Of a stretch of DNA of 64,000 nt, positions 27,579 to 37,241 are shown piece after piece. The notes below the pieces were generated by a model, which was given only the letters and a program-made list of their open reading frames with translations, was not told the origin of the DNA and searched no databases. Numbering within the stretch: position 1 is the stretch's first letter; each line of letters begins with the position of its first letter. Source of the DNA: JASLQO01 sp002327525 (GTDB taxonomy: Bacteria; Pseudomonadota; Gammaproteobacteria; Pseudomonadales; Azotimanducaceae); the NCBI GenBank assembly GCA_030744435.1, contig JASLQO010000032.1, forward strand, positions 310,001-374,000, given 5' to 3'. The position numbers were made by a program, and so were the translations under genes.

Positions 27579-28871
27579 ATGGTGGACGGGAAAGTCGCGC
27601 GACTCAACATCGACGGAGCAAACACGGCAATCGAGTTGCCGATGTACTCTGGCTCCGAAGGTCCCGACGTCATCGACGTGGGTAAACTCACCGCCCAGGG
27701 CTACTTCACCTACGACCCGGGTTTCGTCTCCACCGCGTCCTGCGATTCCGAGATCACTTACATCGACGGGGACGCCGGAGTGTTGCTGCACCGCGGATAT
27801 CCCATCGAGCAGCTCGCGGAGCAATCCGATTTTCTCGAACTGTGTTATCTGCTACTGAACGGCGAACTGCCAGATGCCACCGGCAAGGCCGCATTTGTCG
27901 ACACCATCAGGCATCACACCATGGTGCACGAGCAGTTATGCGCTTTTTTTGGCGGCTTCCGCCGGGATGCGCACCCCATGGCCATCATGTGCGGCGTGGT
28001 CGGCGCGCTGTCCGCCTTCTACCACGACTCGCTCGACATCGATGACGCCGATCACCGGCGAATCACGGCCCATCGGCTGATTGCCAAGATGCCGACCCTC
28101 GCCGCCATGAGTTACAAATACTCACAGGGACAGCCTTTCGTCTATCCGCGCAACGACCTCGACTACGCAGAGAACTTCCTGTACATGATGTTCGCCACGC
28201 CGTGCGACGACTACGACGTCAATCCCGTGATCGCGCGCGCCATGGATCGCATCTTCCTACTGCACGCCGACCACGAGCAGAATGCGTCCACATCCACAGT
28301 GCGCCTGGCGGGCAGCACCGGTGCTAACCCCTTTGCGTGCATAGCGGCGGGTATCGCCGCGTTGTGGGGACCGTCACACGGCGGCGCAAACGAGGCGGTG
28401 CTGAACATGCTGGCCGAGATCGGCGATGAGAAGAACATCGACAAGTTCGTCGCCAAGGCCAAGGACAAGGACGATCCATTCCGACTGATGGGATTCGGCC
28501 ACCGGGTCTACAAGAACTACGACCCGCGCGCCAAGGTAATGCAGCAAACCTGTCACGAGGTACTGAGCGAACTGGGGGTGAAAGACAATCCCACGCTGCG
28601 CATGGCGCAAAGACTCGAAAAGATCGCGCTGGAAGATGACTACTTCGTCGACAGAAAGCTCTATCCGAACGTCGACTTCTATTCCGGCATCATCCTGAAA
28701 GCCATTGGCATTCCCGTGGAAATGTTCACCGTCATCTTCGCAACCGGCCGCACACCGGGCTGGATCGCACACTGGAACGAGATGATCAGCGGCACCTACC
28801 GCATCGGCCGTCCCCGCCAGCTGTACAAGGGTCCGGGCAAGCGCAACTACGTGACAGTAGAGCAGCGCTAG
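27579..28871 (+). CDS. gltA: Citrate synthase (type II)
   Basis: A 430-residue enzyme that condenses oxaloacetate and acetyl-CoA. A strong GGGAGGA ribosome site precedes the ATG. Active-site His and Asp regions are LWGPSHGGANEAVLNML and LMGFGHRVYKNYDPRAKVM, followed by the late YPNVDFYSGII motif. The length and N-terminal domain (YFTYDPGFVSTASCDS) match the hexameric, NADH-inhibited proteobacterial type. It diverges from the sdh-suc operon, so the TCA genes are grouped. Confidence 0.97.
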   Translation: MVDGKVARLNIDGANTAIELPMYSGSEGPDVIDVGKLTAQGYFTYDPGFVSTASCDSEITYIDGDAGVLLHRGYPIEQLAEQSDFLELCYLLLNGELPDATGKAAFVDTIRHHTMVHEQLCAFFGGFRRDAHPMAIMCGVVGALSAFYHDSLDIDDADHRRITAHRLIAKMPTLAAMSYKYSQGQPFVYPRNDLDYAENFLYMMFATPCDDYDVNPVIARAMDRIFLLHADHEQNASTSTVRLAGSTGANPFACIAAGIAALWGPSHGGANEAVLNMLAEIGDEKNIDKFVAKAKDKDDPFRLMGFGHRVYKNYDPRAKVMQQTCHEVLSELGVKDNPTLRMAQRLEKIALEDDYFVDRKLYPNVDFYSGIILKAIGIPVEMFTVIFATGRTPGWIAHWNEMISGTYRIGRPRQLYKGPGKRNYVTVEQR

Positions 28872-28873
28872 CG

Positions 28874-28892
28874 AGCCGGGTCGCGGCTTTTT
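28874..28892 (+). terminator. Rho-independent terminator of gltA
   Basis: Directly after the gltA stop a stem AGCCG/CGGCT with loop GGTCG is followed by TTTT. It lies in the gap to the convergent oxidoreductase gene. The stem is short, so confidence is moderate. Confidence 0.6.
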
Positions 28893-28938
28893 GGCGCGAC
28901 CAGCGCGCGCCCAATACCCAATACAATGTAGGTGGCTG

Positions 28939-29808
28939 TCAGTCGCGCAGACGGGTGATCAGGCTCGACGTATCCCAGCGCCCGCCACCGGCCGCCTGAA
29001 CGTCAGCGTAAAACTGATCCACCAGTGCCGTCAGGGGCAGTCGGGCATCGAGGCGCCGGCCCGTACGCAGCGCGATCTCCAGGTCTTTTCGCATCCAATC
29101 GACGGCAAAGCCGAATTCGAATTCGTCCCTCGCCATCGTGGGCGCGCGGTTTTCCATCTGCCACGACTGCGCCGCCCCTTTGGAGATCACCTCCACCACC
29201 GTATCCGGGTCAAGACCCGCACGTGCGGCAAAATCGATCGCCTCTGACAATCCCTGCAACACACCGGCAATACAAATCTGATTGACCATCTTGGTGAGCT
29301 GGCCGGCGCCAACCGTTCCCATCAGCTTGACCATCCTCGCGTAGCAGTCCATCAAACCTTCCGCGCGTGCATAGACTTCGGGCGCTCCGCCTACCATTAT
29401 CGTGAGGTGCCCGTTTTCGGCACCCGCCTGACCGCCGGAGACCGGGGCATCGAGAAAACCGACACCCTCACCCCGCGCGGCTTCATCGAGTTCGCGCGCA
29501 ACCTCAGCGGATACGCTGGTGTGGTCGATCAGCACGCTGCCCTCACCCATGCCGGACAACACACCATCGGCCCCAAGGCTTACCTCGCGTAGGTCGTCAT
29601 CGTTGCCGACACACATGAACACGAATTCTGCCCCGGCCGCCGCCTCTGCCGGGGTTCCACGGGCCACCCCACCATGCTCGGCCACCCATCTCTCACGTAC
29701 CTCGACCGTACGGTTGAAGACCTGCACCGCAAGACCCGAGCCCGCCAGATGCCCCGCCATGGGATAGCCCATGACGCCAAGCCCGATGAATGCCACTGTC
29801 TGCGTCAT
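28939..29808 (-). CDS. NAD-dependent beta-hydroxyacid dehydrogenase
   Basis: A 289-residue member of the 3-hydroxyisobutyrate/tartronate semialdehyde reductase family. NAD fold: VAFIGLGVMGYPMAGHLAGS; substrate motif FLDAPVSGGQAGAENGHLT; catalytic Lys in GAGQLTKMVNQICIAG. The ATG at 29808 has AAGGTGG upstream; a GTG at 29817 is possible. Exact substrate cannot be told from sequence. It lies next to a PLP decarboxylase-like gene on the same strand and may be cotranscribed with it. Confidence 0.88.
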   Translation of the reverse strand: MTQTVAFIGLGVMGYPMAGHLAGSGLAVQVFNRTVEVRERWVAEHGGVARGTPAEAAAGAEFVFMCVGNDDDLREVSLGADGVLSGMGEGSVLIDHTSVSAEVARELDEAARGEGVGFLDAPVSGGQAGAENGHLTIMVGGAPEVYARAEGLMDCYARMVKLMGTVGAGQLTKMVNQICIAGVLQGLSEAIDFAARAGLDPDTVVEVISKGAAQSWQMENRAPTMARDEFEFGFAVDWMRKDLEIALRTGRRLDARLPLTALVDQFYADVQAAGGGRWDTSSLITRLRD

Positions 29809-29826
29809 CACTGCCACCTTAGATTG

Positions 29827-31065
29827 TCAGGAATACCGAATGTCGCCGCCGCTCTGTGCCACCTTGCCCGCGCGCACGTCAGCCACAGCGCGCCCGAGCA
29901 CGGCCAGATATGCATCGATCGTCTTGTCGTGCTCCGGAGAGATCATGTACTGGATTCCGTCCGGGTCTCGCACCCGGCTGGAGAACCAACCCTGTGCATA
30001 CAGCCGCTCGCCCGCCGCCAACACATCGAATTGCGCGGTGCCGAACGCCGCGATGCTCAGGCGCGGCTCACCGAATGTGTCCATACCGAGCTGACGCACA
30101 CCGGCCGTCAGTTTTTCACGGGTACTGCTGATGCGCCTTGCGCGATCTACATAGCCCGCACGGCCGAGGTAGTTCATGACCGCCCAGGCAGCCGCAATGG
30201 CGCCTCCAGGCCGGGTTCCGGCCAGCGTCGGCGTGACCATGCGTCCGCACGGCCAGTCGTCGAAGTCGAACACCTGCGCTTGGAGCATCGCCCGATCGCG
30301 GTACAGCACGGTGGAAGCGCCCTTCGCCGCGTAGCCGTACTTGTGCAAATCGGCCGACATCGAGGACACACCGGGTAGCGCGAAGTCGAAAGCAGGCACT
30401 TCCACTCCCACCTCACGCACGAAGGGCGCGACGTACCCCCCTACGCAGGCATCAACGTGCAACCACAGCCCTCTGCGTTCGGCCAGACGACCGAGATCGG
30501 CCACCGGATCTACCAGGCCATAGGGAAAGCAGGGTGCAGAACCCACCAGCATGACGGTGTTCTCACAGACTGCCGCCGCCATGGCTTCGACATCGGAGAC
30601 ATAGTCCACCGTGGGTACACGCACCACCTTCATGCCGAGAAGATGCGCACCCTTGTTGAATGCAGGGTGTGCCGTGTAGGGCACCACCACCTCGGGTCTG
30701 CCGTGTATCTCACGGCGGCCGAGCGTGTAATCACGGCATGCTTTCATCGCCAGCAGAATGCTCTCGGAACCTCCGGAACTCATACTGCCCGCGGCGCTCT
30801 CCGGCGCGTTCTGAAGCGCGAGCGCCATCTGAATCACTTCCTTTTCCATGCGCCTCAGGCTCGGAAAGGCAGCAGGCCCGAGTCCGTTTTCAGAAATGAA
30901 CATACCGTAGGCCTCGTGCGCGACCTGCAAGACGTCATCGCCACTGTGAAAGACATACACCGCAGCCTTGCCCGAGCGCCAGTCCACGTCACCGCCGCGC
31001 ATGTCCGTCATACGCGCGAAGACCTCTTCCGCCGGGCGACCGGCCTCGTTCAGTTCGAGACGCAT
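29827..31065 (-). CDS. PLP-dependent group II decarboxylase-like enzyme
   Basis: A 412-residue PLP enzyme of the group II decarboxylase / sphingosine-phosphate lyase type. The PLP lysine is in SSMSADLHKYGYAAKGASTV; the phosphate-binding region is AAGSMSSGGSESILLAMKAC; the Asp of LHVDACVGGYVAPF contacts the ring nitrogen. The start at 31065 follows AGGAGAG; the open frame extends to 31764 but that part is antisense to selA. Related proteins are annotated as aspartate or glutamate decarboxylase, or S1P lyase-like; the substrate is not clear. It diverges from selA. Confidence 0.85.
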   Translation of the reverse strand: MRLELNEAGRPAEEVFARMTDMRGGDVDWRSGKAAVYVFHSGDDVLQVAHEAYGMFISENGLGPAAFPSLRRMEKEVIQMALALQNAPESAAGSMSSGGSESILLAMKACRDYTLGRREIHGRPEVVVPYTAHPAFNKGAHLLGMKVVRVPTVDYVSDVEAMAAAVCENTVMLVGSAPCFPYGLVDPVADLGRLAERRGLWLHVDACVGGYVAPFVREVGVEVPAFDFALPGVSSMSADLHKYGYAAKGASTVLYRDRAMLQAQVFDFDDWPCGRMVTPTLAGTRPGGAIAAAWAVMNYLGRAGYVDRARRISSTREKLTAGVRQLGMDTFGEPRLSIAAFGTAQFDVLAAGERLYAQGWFSSRVRDPDGIQYMISPEHDKTIDAYLAVLGRAVADVRAGKVAQSGGDIRYS

Positions 31066-31170
31066 CTTTTCTCTCCTGGTGCCTGGCATATCTGGCCGCC
31101 GATGTTGCCACACACACCGCGCCGGTCGCCATGCGTTACACTCGCTCTTCCTAAAATCGAGTGGATACTG

Positions 31171-32526
31171 ATGACGGCCCTGCGAGATCTGCCGGCACTC
31201 GACAAACTGCTGAACGCCACAGAGCTTAACGCACTCGTGGACACCCACGGACCCGAGCCGGTCAAGCGCGAGCTGCGCGGCCTGCTGGATGGTATCCGCA
31301 GCGGCGGCGAGGTTCCCGAGTGGGCCGCACAGCCAGCCGTGTACGCCGAGAAGGTGGCCGCCGCACTCGCCGGCCGCCGCTATCGCGCCGTGTTCAATCT
31401 CACCGGCACCGTCATACACACCAATCTCGGACGCTCGCAAATAGCCGAGTCGGCCTGGGAGGCGGTCAAACCCCTGATCACGGGTTCGATGAACCTCGAA
31501 TTCGATCTTGCCACCGGTAGACGCGGCCAGCGCGAGACGTTTCTCGAAGAGAAACTCATTCGCCTCACGGGTGCCGAGGCTGCTACGGTGGTCAACAACA
31601 ACGCCGCCGCCCTGTTCCTGCTGCTCAACACACTCGCGCTCGGTGGATGTGTACCGGTGTCGCGTGGCGAACTGATCGAAATCGGTGGCAGTTTCCGCCT
31701 GCCGGATCTGATGCAGCGCTCGGGATGCACCCTGGCCGAGGTGGGCACGACCAATCGTACCCACCTGAGAGATTTCGAAGCGCTGGCCGATCAGGCGGCC
31801 TTATTACTCAAAGTACATCCCAGCAACTTCCACATCGGAGGTTTCACACACGAGGTGGCATTGAAGGACCTGGCGCAACTCGGTGTTGCACACGATTTAC
31901 CGGTGTGCGTCGATCTCGGCAGCGGCGCGCTGGTCGACCTCGCCAAGTTCGGGCTGCCACACGAGAGCACCCCCGGCGAGATGCTCGCTCAGGGGGCGGA
32001 TCTGGTGACTTTCAGCGGCGACAAACTCCTCGGCGGCGTGCAGGCCGGGCTCATTGTCGGCCGCCGCGATCTTGTGGATGCCTGTAAAAACAATCCCCTC
32101 AAACGTGCGCTCAGGGCCGACAAGGTGACGCTGGCGTTGCTCGATCACACTCTCAAGCTGTACGAAGAACCCGACCGGCTGCCGATATCACTACCGCTGT
32201 TGCGAACGCTCGTCACGCCGCTGGATGAGCTGACACACCGAGGTGAGCGGGTGATGCGCGTACTCGAAGGGCGTCTTCAAGATTTCGCCTGCGGTGTATG
32301 CGAAAGCGAAGGCCAGATCGGTAGCGGCGCTCTGCCGGATCAGCCACTGGTGAGCCGGGCCGTCACCATTTGGCATGCGACACCGCGCAGGGTTCGCGAA
32401 CTGCACGACAGGCTGCGCACCCTATCTCAACCGGTCATCGGGCGCATCGCACGCGACACGCTGTGGCTCGACATGCGCGGGGCGCAGGATATCGACCACT
32501 TGTGCGAGGTGTTGGCCGAACTGTGA
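31171..32526 (+). CDS. selA: L-seryl-tRNA(Sec) selenium transferase
   Basis: A 451-residue PLP enzyme that turns seryl-tRNA(Sec) into selenocysteyl-tRNA(Sec) with selenophosphate. The start at 31171 gives MTALRDLPALDKLLNATELN. Conserved motifs include NLTGTVIHTNLGRS, AEAATVVNNNAAAL, VHPSNFHIGGF and the PLP lysine region FSGDKLLGGVQAGLIVG. It overlaps selB (GTGA), and a tRNA-Sec lies 5.8 kb downstream of its end on the same strand. selD is not in the window. Confidence 0.97.
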   Translation: MTALRDLPALDKLLNATELNALVDTHGPEPVKRELRGLLDGIRSGGEVPEWAAQPAVYAEKVAAALAGRRYRAVFNLTGTVIHTNLGRSQIAESAWEAVKPLITGSMNLEFDLATGRRGQRETFLEEKLIRLTGAEAATVVNNNAAALFLLLNTLALGGCVPVSRGELIEIGGSFRLPDLMQRSGCTLAEVGTTNRTHLRDFEALADQAALLLKVHPSNFHIGGFTHEVALKDLAQLGVAHDLPVCVDLGSGALVDLAKFGLPHESTPGEMLAQGADLVTFSGDKLLGGVQAGLIVGRRDLVDACKNNPLKRALRADKVTLALLDHTLKLYEEPDRLPISLPLLRTLVTPLDELTHRGERVMRVLEGRLQDFACGVCESEGQIGSGALPDQPLVSRAVTIWHATPRRVRELHDRLRTLSQPVIGRIARDTLWLDMRGAQDIDHLCEVLAEL

Positions 32527-34376
32527 TCATCACGCTTGCAGGGCACGTCGACCACGGTAAGACCAGCCTGGTGAAAGCGCTCACCGGTGTCGATACCGAT
32601 CGCCTCGAGGAAGAAAAGCGCCGGGGCCTGACTATCGACCTCGGCTTCGCTTATCAGCGCGAGGGAGAGCACACGCTCGGCTTCGTCGACGTGCCCGGAC
32701 ACCACCGCTTCATCGGCAACATGGTGGCGGGTGTGGCCTCCATGCAGTACGCCCTGCTTGTGGTGGCGGCCGACGACGGCCCGATGCCGCAGACTCGCGA
32801 GCACCTGCAGATTCTCGATCTCAACGGTCTTACGCGCGGCGCCGTGGTGATCACCAAAACCGACCGGGTGGACGATCCACGGCTGGTCGAAGTGGAGAGT
32901 GCGATTTTCGGTCTCGTGCAGGGTAGTTTCTTGCAGGGTGTGCCAGTTTTTCGCACCTCCACGGCCTCCGGCGAGGGGGTCGAAGATCTCCGCCAGGCAC
33001 TGATCGTGGCAGACCAGACCACCGTCGAGAGTGCCTCGGATACCCAGTTCCGTCTGGCCATCGACCGCGCATTCAACGTGGCGGGATCTGGCGTCGTGGT
33101 GACGGGTAGCGTGCACGCCGGAGAGGTGGCACTGGACGATCAGCTGTATCTGTTCCCTGGCAACGTGCCGGTGCGAGTGCGTAGCCTGCATGCACAAAAT
33201 CAGCCCGCGCGGCGAGCGCACCCTGGCGAGCGCTGCGCCATCAATACTGCCGGGATTTCTCTCGATGAGGTTCGACGCGGGCACTGGCTGCTCGCGGCGC
33301 CCGCCATCGAGCGGCGCAGCTTTGCCATGAAACTGCGTGTACTTTCAGATTTTCCGCGTCCCGTGAGACACTGGTTGCCCGTGCACGCCTACCATGCCAC
33401 GGCCCACGCAACCGGCCGCATCGCTCTGCTCACCCCCGGAAACATCGAACCCGGCGGTGAGGCCGCTGTCGAACTGGTGACCGACGAACCGCTGACCGCG
33501 CGGCACGGCGACAATATCGTGCTGCGCGACCATAGCCTCGATGTCACCCTGGGCGGCGGTACGGTGCTGACCGACCTGGAAGACGGCGACATGCGCAGGC
33601 GCAACTCACAACGCCTCGCTACGATTGCCGCGTTCGAACACGGCCGCGATGTCGGCAGCACGATCGAACAACTGCTATCCAACGCCCCCGTCAAACACGC
33701 GTGGCTGGCACAGACTCTCTCTCTTAGCGAAGACGCCCTGGCTGCCGAATTGGCACCCTTTTCTCCCGTGCAGATCGAGGGCTATCTCATCGATCCGCAA
33801 CGGTGGCAATCATGGGGGGATGAAATCGTCACCTACACCAAAACATTCGTCGACGAACATCCAAATGCTTCCGGCGCACGGCCAAACGACTATCGCATCG
33901 CGGCATCCGAATTGTTCCGCCCGGCATTATTCAGCGAGCTGATCGAGGCAAAACGCCTAACTACCACCTCGGGTGCCTACCACCTACCCGATCACCAGGC
34001 GCAGTTGGCGCCCGCCGACGAAGCACTGCTGCACAAGGTGGGTCCGCTACTGGATGCAGATCAGCCTCCGAGCCTCGGAGACCTGTCGAAAACCCTGCGC
34101 TTGCCGCTCGCAGAACTGGAAACGGGTTTGCGACGCCTGGCAGGTCAGAAAGCGCTGGTAGGGGTTACTGAAAAGCGCTTCTATCTACCCGACCGGCTGG
34201 ACGCGCTCGCCGTATGTGTACGCGACCTGAACGCAGCCGGCCCGTTCAACGTGCGCCAATTTCGCGACGCGAGCGGTGTGGGGCGCAACATCGCCATCGA
34301 TGTGCTGGAATACTTCGACCGGCGCGGCTTCACGCGCCGCAATGGTGACACCCGCAAAATCGTCGGCGAACTCTGA
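32523..34376 (+). CDS. selB: Selenocysteine-specific elongation factor
   Basis: A 617-residue GTPase that carries selenocysteyl-tRNA to UGA codons marked by a SECIS hairpin. Starting from GTG inside the selA stop, it reads VIITLAGHVDHGKTSLVKAL. G motifs: GHVDHGKT, DVPGHHRFI, ITKTDR. EF-Tu-like domains are followed by winged-helix repeats (about residues 380-617) that bind SECIS RNA, ending ASGVGRNIAIDVLEYFDRRGF. The length fits bacterial SelB. No obvious UGA-containing selenoprotein was found nearby. Confidence 0.96.
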   Translation: MIITLAGHVDHGKTSLVKALTGVDTDRLEEEKRRGLTIDLGFAYQREGEHTLGFVDVPGHHRFIGNMVAGVASMQYALLVVAADDGPMPQTREHLQILDLNGLTRGAVVITKTDRVDDPRLVEVESAIFGLVQGSFLQGVPVFRTSTASGEGVEDLRQALIVADQTTVESASDTQFRLAIDRAFNVAGSGVVVTGSVHAGEVALDDQLYLFPGNVPVRVRSLHAQNQPARRAHPGERCAINTAGISLDEVRRGHWLLAAPAIERRSFAMKLRVLSDFPRPVRHWLPVHAYHATAHATGRIALLTPGNIEPGGEAAVELVTDEPLTARHGDNIVLRDHSLDVTLGGGTVLTDLEDGDMRRRNSQRLATIAAFEHGRDVGSTIEQLLSNAPVKHAWLAQTLSLSEDALAAELAPFSPVQIEGYLIDPQRWQSWGDEIVTYTKTFVDEHPNASGARPNDYRIAASELFRPALFSELIEAKRLTTTSGAYHLPDHQAQLAPADEALLHKVGPLLDADQPPSLGDLSKTLRLPLAELETGLRRLAGQKALVGVTEKRFYLPDRLDALAVCVRDLNAAGPFNVRQFRDASGVGRNIAIDVLEYFDRRGFTRRNGDTRKIVGEL

Positions 34377-34380
34377 TCCG

Positions 34381-35682
34381 TCAGGCCATCACCGACCGCG
34401 TCTTCTGTATTTCCCGATTACGGGAATAAAAGGACAGATCCACCGTTCTCCCCACTCTGGCGAGCGCCAGTTTCGCCGGGTGCAGGTCGTGGTCGCGGCC
34501 GTTCTCGCAGGCCGCGATCACCGCCGCCATCAACTCTCCGACGAGTGGCGCGTTCTTGAACTGATTGCCGCTGGTGCCGATGGCGAGATAGAAACCCTCA
34601 ACTTCCGTGCGGTCGTAAAGGGGGATCCAGTCCTCGGATACATCGTAGAGGCCAACCGTACCACGAGCCCGGTTTTCGATTCCGAGTGCCGGAAAACGCT
34701 GTGCCGCCCGATATACCTGCTGCATCCACTGCTGCGTAAAACCGCTGTCGAACTCGTCCGGGTCGATGATGTCCCGAGGGTCGCATGCCGGGTCCGCTGA
34801 GCCGATCAGTATGTCCGCGCCATCCGCGCGCTGGTAGGTACCCGAGTCCGCGTCCACTACGAAGCCGTTGCCATTCTCCACGTATCCGGGCGGTGCCTTC
34901 AGATAGGCAACCTCGTGGCGATGCGGTCGTGTGGTGATGGCCTCATCGATACCCGCCAGCCGATTGATCACGAACGAATGGGGACCGGCAGCGTTGATCA
35001 CCACCGGGGTGGACAGCTGCTCCCCACTGGCGAGCGTGACGCCCGCCACCCGTTCTCCGTCACGCCTTACCTCGCTGACCTGCGCCATGAACTGGAAGCG
35101 CGCGCCAACCGCCATGGCCGCCGAGTATAGGTTGTGCGCGGCGAGTTGGGGATCGGAAACATAGCCTGCCGCGGGTATGTAGATACCGCCGGCGAGGCGC
35201 CGGCCATTGGGTTTGGCAAATCCGGAATCTTCCATGCGTCTGGGTGGCCCGAAACAATCGAGACACACGCCCGGGTACAAACGCGATACCCCGGATGCAT
35301 CAAGCAATTGGTATTCCACCCCCACCGCATCGAGTATGTCGAGGTTTGCCCGATAGTCGTCCTGCGCACCCTCCGCCACCAGTACGAGCCCACCGCTTTC
35401 GGTGTAGCGCGCATACCCCGATGGGTCTTCTCCACCCAGAAACTTCTGCCATTCCAGCCAACGGAAGCGAGCCTCGTGGGCAATGGCGCACGATGTGACG
35501 TGCGAGTAGAACGGCCTCACGATGGCCGACGAATGGCTAGTAGATCCGTACCCCGGCGCGGGCAGTGCGTCGATACAGGTCACTGCGCGCCCTTCTCGTG
35601 CGAGTGCGAGTGCGATGGAGCACCCTATGACACCGGCACCGATGATGACGGCATCGGGTTGATTGCTGCTGGCAGCCCTCAT
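34381..35682 (-). CDS. FAD-dependent amino-acid/sarcosine oxidase-like protein
   Basis: A 433-residue member of the DAO family (glycine/D-amino acid/sarcosine oxidase or dehydrogenase). The FAD dinucleotide motif is VIIGAGVIGCSIALALAREG near residue 12; the C-terminal motif LYDVSEDWIPLYDRTEVEGF and FYLAIGTSGNQFKNAPLVGE is typical. It is convergent with selB. Substrate unknown; a class V aminotransferase and AsnC-type remnant downstream suggest amino acid catabolism. Confidence 0.85.
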   Translation of the reverse strand: MRAASSNQPDAVIIGAGVIGCSIALALAREGRAVTCIDALPAPGYGSTSHSSAIVRPFYSHVTSCAIAHEARFRWLEWQKFLGGEDPSGYARYTESGGLVLVAEGAQDDYRANLDILDAVGVEYQLLDASGVSRLYPGVCLDCFGPPRRMEDSGFAKPNGRRLAGGIYIPAAGYVSDPQLAAHNLYSAAMAVGARFQFMAQVSEVRRDGERVAGVTLASGEQLSTPVVINAAGPHSFVINRLAGIDEAITTRPHRHEVAYLKAPPGYVENGNGFVVDADSGTYQRADGADILIGSADPACDPRDIIDPDEFDSGFTQQWMQQVYRAAQRFPALGIENRARGTVGLYDVSEDWIPLYDRTEVEGFYLAIGTSGNQFKNAPLVGELMAAVIAACENGRDHDLHPAKLALARVGRTVDLSFYSRNREIQKTRSVMA

Positions 35683-35789
35683 GCGACGATTCGATAGTGA
35701 CCGGCTACTACGCTGGACATCAAGAATACCATCGGTGTGCGGAAAACCGATCGATCAGGAATTGAAAATCCATTCCAACAACCGTTGGC

Positions 35790-36074
35790 GCACGCGCCGA
35801 ACTGATGGCGTTGATCGTGAGCGAAGCCGGACGCACCGTCGCCGATGCGTAGGACGCCTTTCATCGCGCCGTGACCGATGAGGCGCAGATCATGGAATGC
35901 CACGCGATGAGCGGTTCGCACGATTACCCGATGAAAGTGGCGGCCCGCAACATGGACGACTTCTCGGACCTGTGCATGCAACGCATCCTGAAGTTTCCCG
36001 GCGTGCAGCAGGTAGAATAGAGCTTCAGCCTCAGCGAGATCAACAACCGCCGCGTGCTGCCGGCCAGCGACTAG
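35790..36074 (+). pseudogene. Lrp/AsnC-type regulator remnant
   Basis: In one plus-strand frame the ligand-binding half of an Lrp/AsnC regulator can be read: VTDEAQIMECHAMSGSHDYP, then KFPGVQQVE and SFSLSEINNRRVLPA. TAG stops interrupt it at 35850-35852 and 36018-36020, and the DNA-binding half is missing. It fills most of the gap between the FAD oxidoreductase and the aminotransferase. The first ~60 bases of the given interval are not clearly of this family. Confidence 0.7.
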
Positions 36075-37195
36075 AGCACTTCCAGCGCCCCGCGCAGACT
36101 CGCAACGGTACGCTCGATGTTTGAGAGTTTGTCTAGCCCGAACAGGCCAAGCCGAAACGTCGAAAAACCGTCCGGCTCATCGCACTGCAACGGCACTCCG
36201 GCGGCGACCTGTAACCCCAGTGACAAAAACTTGCTGCCGTTCTGAACGCCGGCATCGTCGGTGTAACTCACCACCACGCCGGGCGCCTCGTATCCGGGAG
36301 CAGCGACACTCACATAGCCCATCTGCTCGAGCAGTTCCCGCACCTGGCGGCCAAGTTCGATCTGTGCCTCGCGCATGGCATCGAAACCCAGCGCGCGAGT
36401 CTCTTCTATGGCCTGATTGAATATGCGCAGCGCGTCGGTCGGCAACGTGGCGTGGTATGCATGTCCGCCACCTTCGTAGGCCTGCATGATGGACAGCCAC
36501 TTGCCGAGATCACAGGCGAAACTACTGCTTGTGGTCTCACCCACCCTGGCCAGCGCCCGCTCTCCGAGCATTACCAGAGCGGCACATGGAGATGCGCTCC
36601 AACCCTTCTGCGGCGCACTGATCAACACATCGATATCGAGCGCGCGCATATCCACCCACAGCGCACCGGACGCGATGCAATCGAGTACGAACAGCCCGCC
36701 GTTCTCGCGCGTGGCGGCAGCGGCGTCCGCGATGTAATCATCCGGTAGCAACATTCCGGAGGCCGTTTCCACGTGCGGTCCGAATACCACAGCCGGTTTG
36801 ATTCGATTGATCTCGGCCACCACTTCGTCGATGGGCGCCGGGGCAAAAGGTGCGGTGGCCGCCTCCTCCACCTGCCGTGCTTTCATGACCATCACGCCCG
36901 ATGTGATGCGGCCCATATCGAGAATCTGCGACCAACGGAAGCTGAAAAAACCATTGCGTATGACGAGACACTGCTCGCCGTTGGCAAACTGTCGCGCCAC
37001 CGACTCCATACCGTAGGTTCCGCCTCCCGGGACCACGGCGACCGCGTCTGCACCGTACACTTCTTTAAGTGTAGTCGAGATATTGTTCATAACTGACTGA
37101 AATGATTGAGACATATGGTTGAGTGAACGATCCGTAAAGACGACCGAGTATTCGAGCAGACCGTCAGGATCCACGTCTAGATTCAATCCAGGCAT
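36071..37195 (-). CDS. Class V aminotransferase (alanine-glyoxylate type)
   Basis: A 374-residue PLP enzyme of the serine-pyruvate/alanine-glyoxylate aminotransferase group. The PLP lysine is in VLISAPQKGWSASPCAALVM, and the N-terminal GGGTYGMESVARQF and HVETASGMLLPDDYI motifs are typical. The stop overlaps the AsnC remnant end. About 37053-37140, coding for the N-terminal region around LNHMSQSFQSVMNN, is AT-rich (19 G or C in 60 bases). Amino donor and acceptor cannot be fixed from sequence. Confidence 0.85.
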   Translation of the reverse strand: MPGLNLDVDPDGLLEYSVVFTDRSLNHMSQSFQSVMNNISTTLKEVYGADAVAVVPGGGTYGMESVARQFANGEQCLVIRNGFFSFRWSQILDMGRITSGVMVMKARQVEEAATAPFAPAPIDEVVAEINRIKPAVVFGPHVETASGMLLPDDYIADAAAATRENGGLFVLDCIASGALWVDMRALDIDVLISAPQKGWSASPCAALVMLGERALARVGETTSSSFACDLGKWLSIMQAYEGGGHAYHATLPTDALRIFNQAIEETRALGFDAMREAQIELGRQVRELLEQMGYVSVAAPGYEAPGVVVSYTDDAGVQNGSKFLSLGLQVAAGVPLQCDEPDGFSTFRLGLFGLDKLSNIERTVASLRGALEVL

Positions 37196-37241
37196 CTAAA
37201 CCTCCGTCAGAGAGATGTCGTTAAATACAGGCGCCGAATTG

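Noticed and set aside
31066..31764. N-terminal extension of the PLP enzyme to 645 residues
   Set aside because: The extension lies antisense to selA, and a good AGGAGAG ribosome site precedes the internal start at 31065.
35850..36020. In-frame stops in the AsnC-type remnant as possible recoding
   Set aside because: They are TAG, not TGA, so the selenocysteine system cannot explain them, and the gene also lacks its first half.
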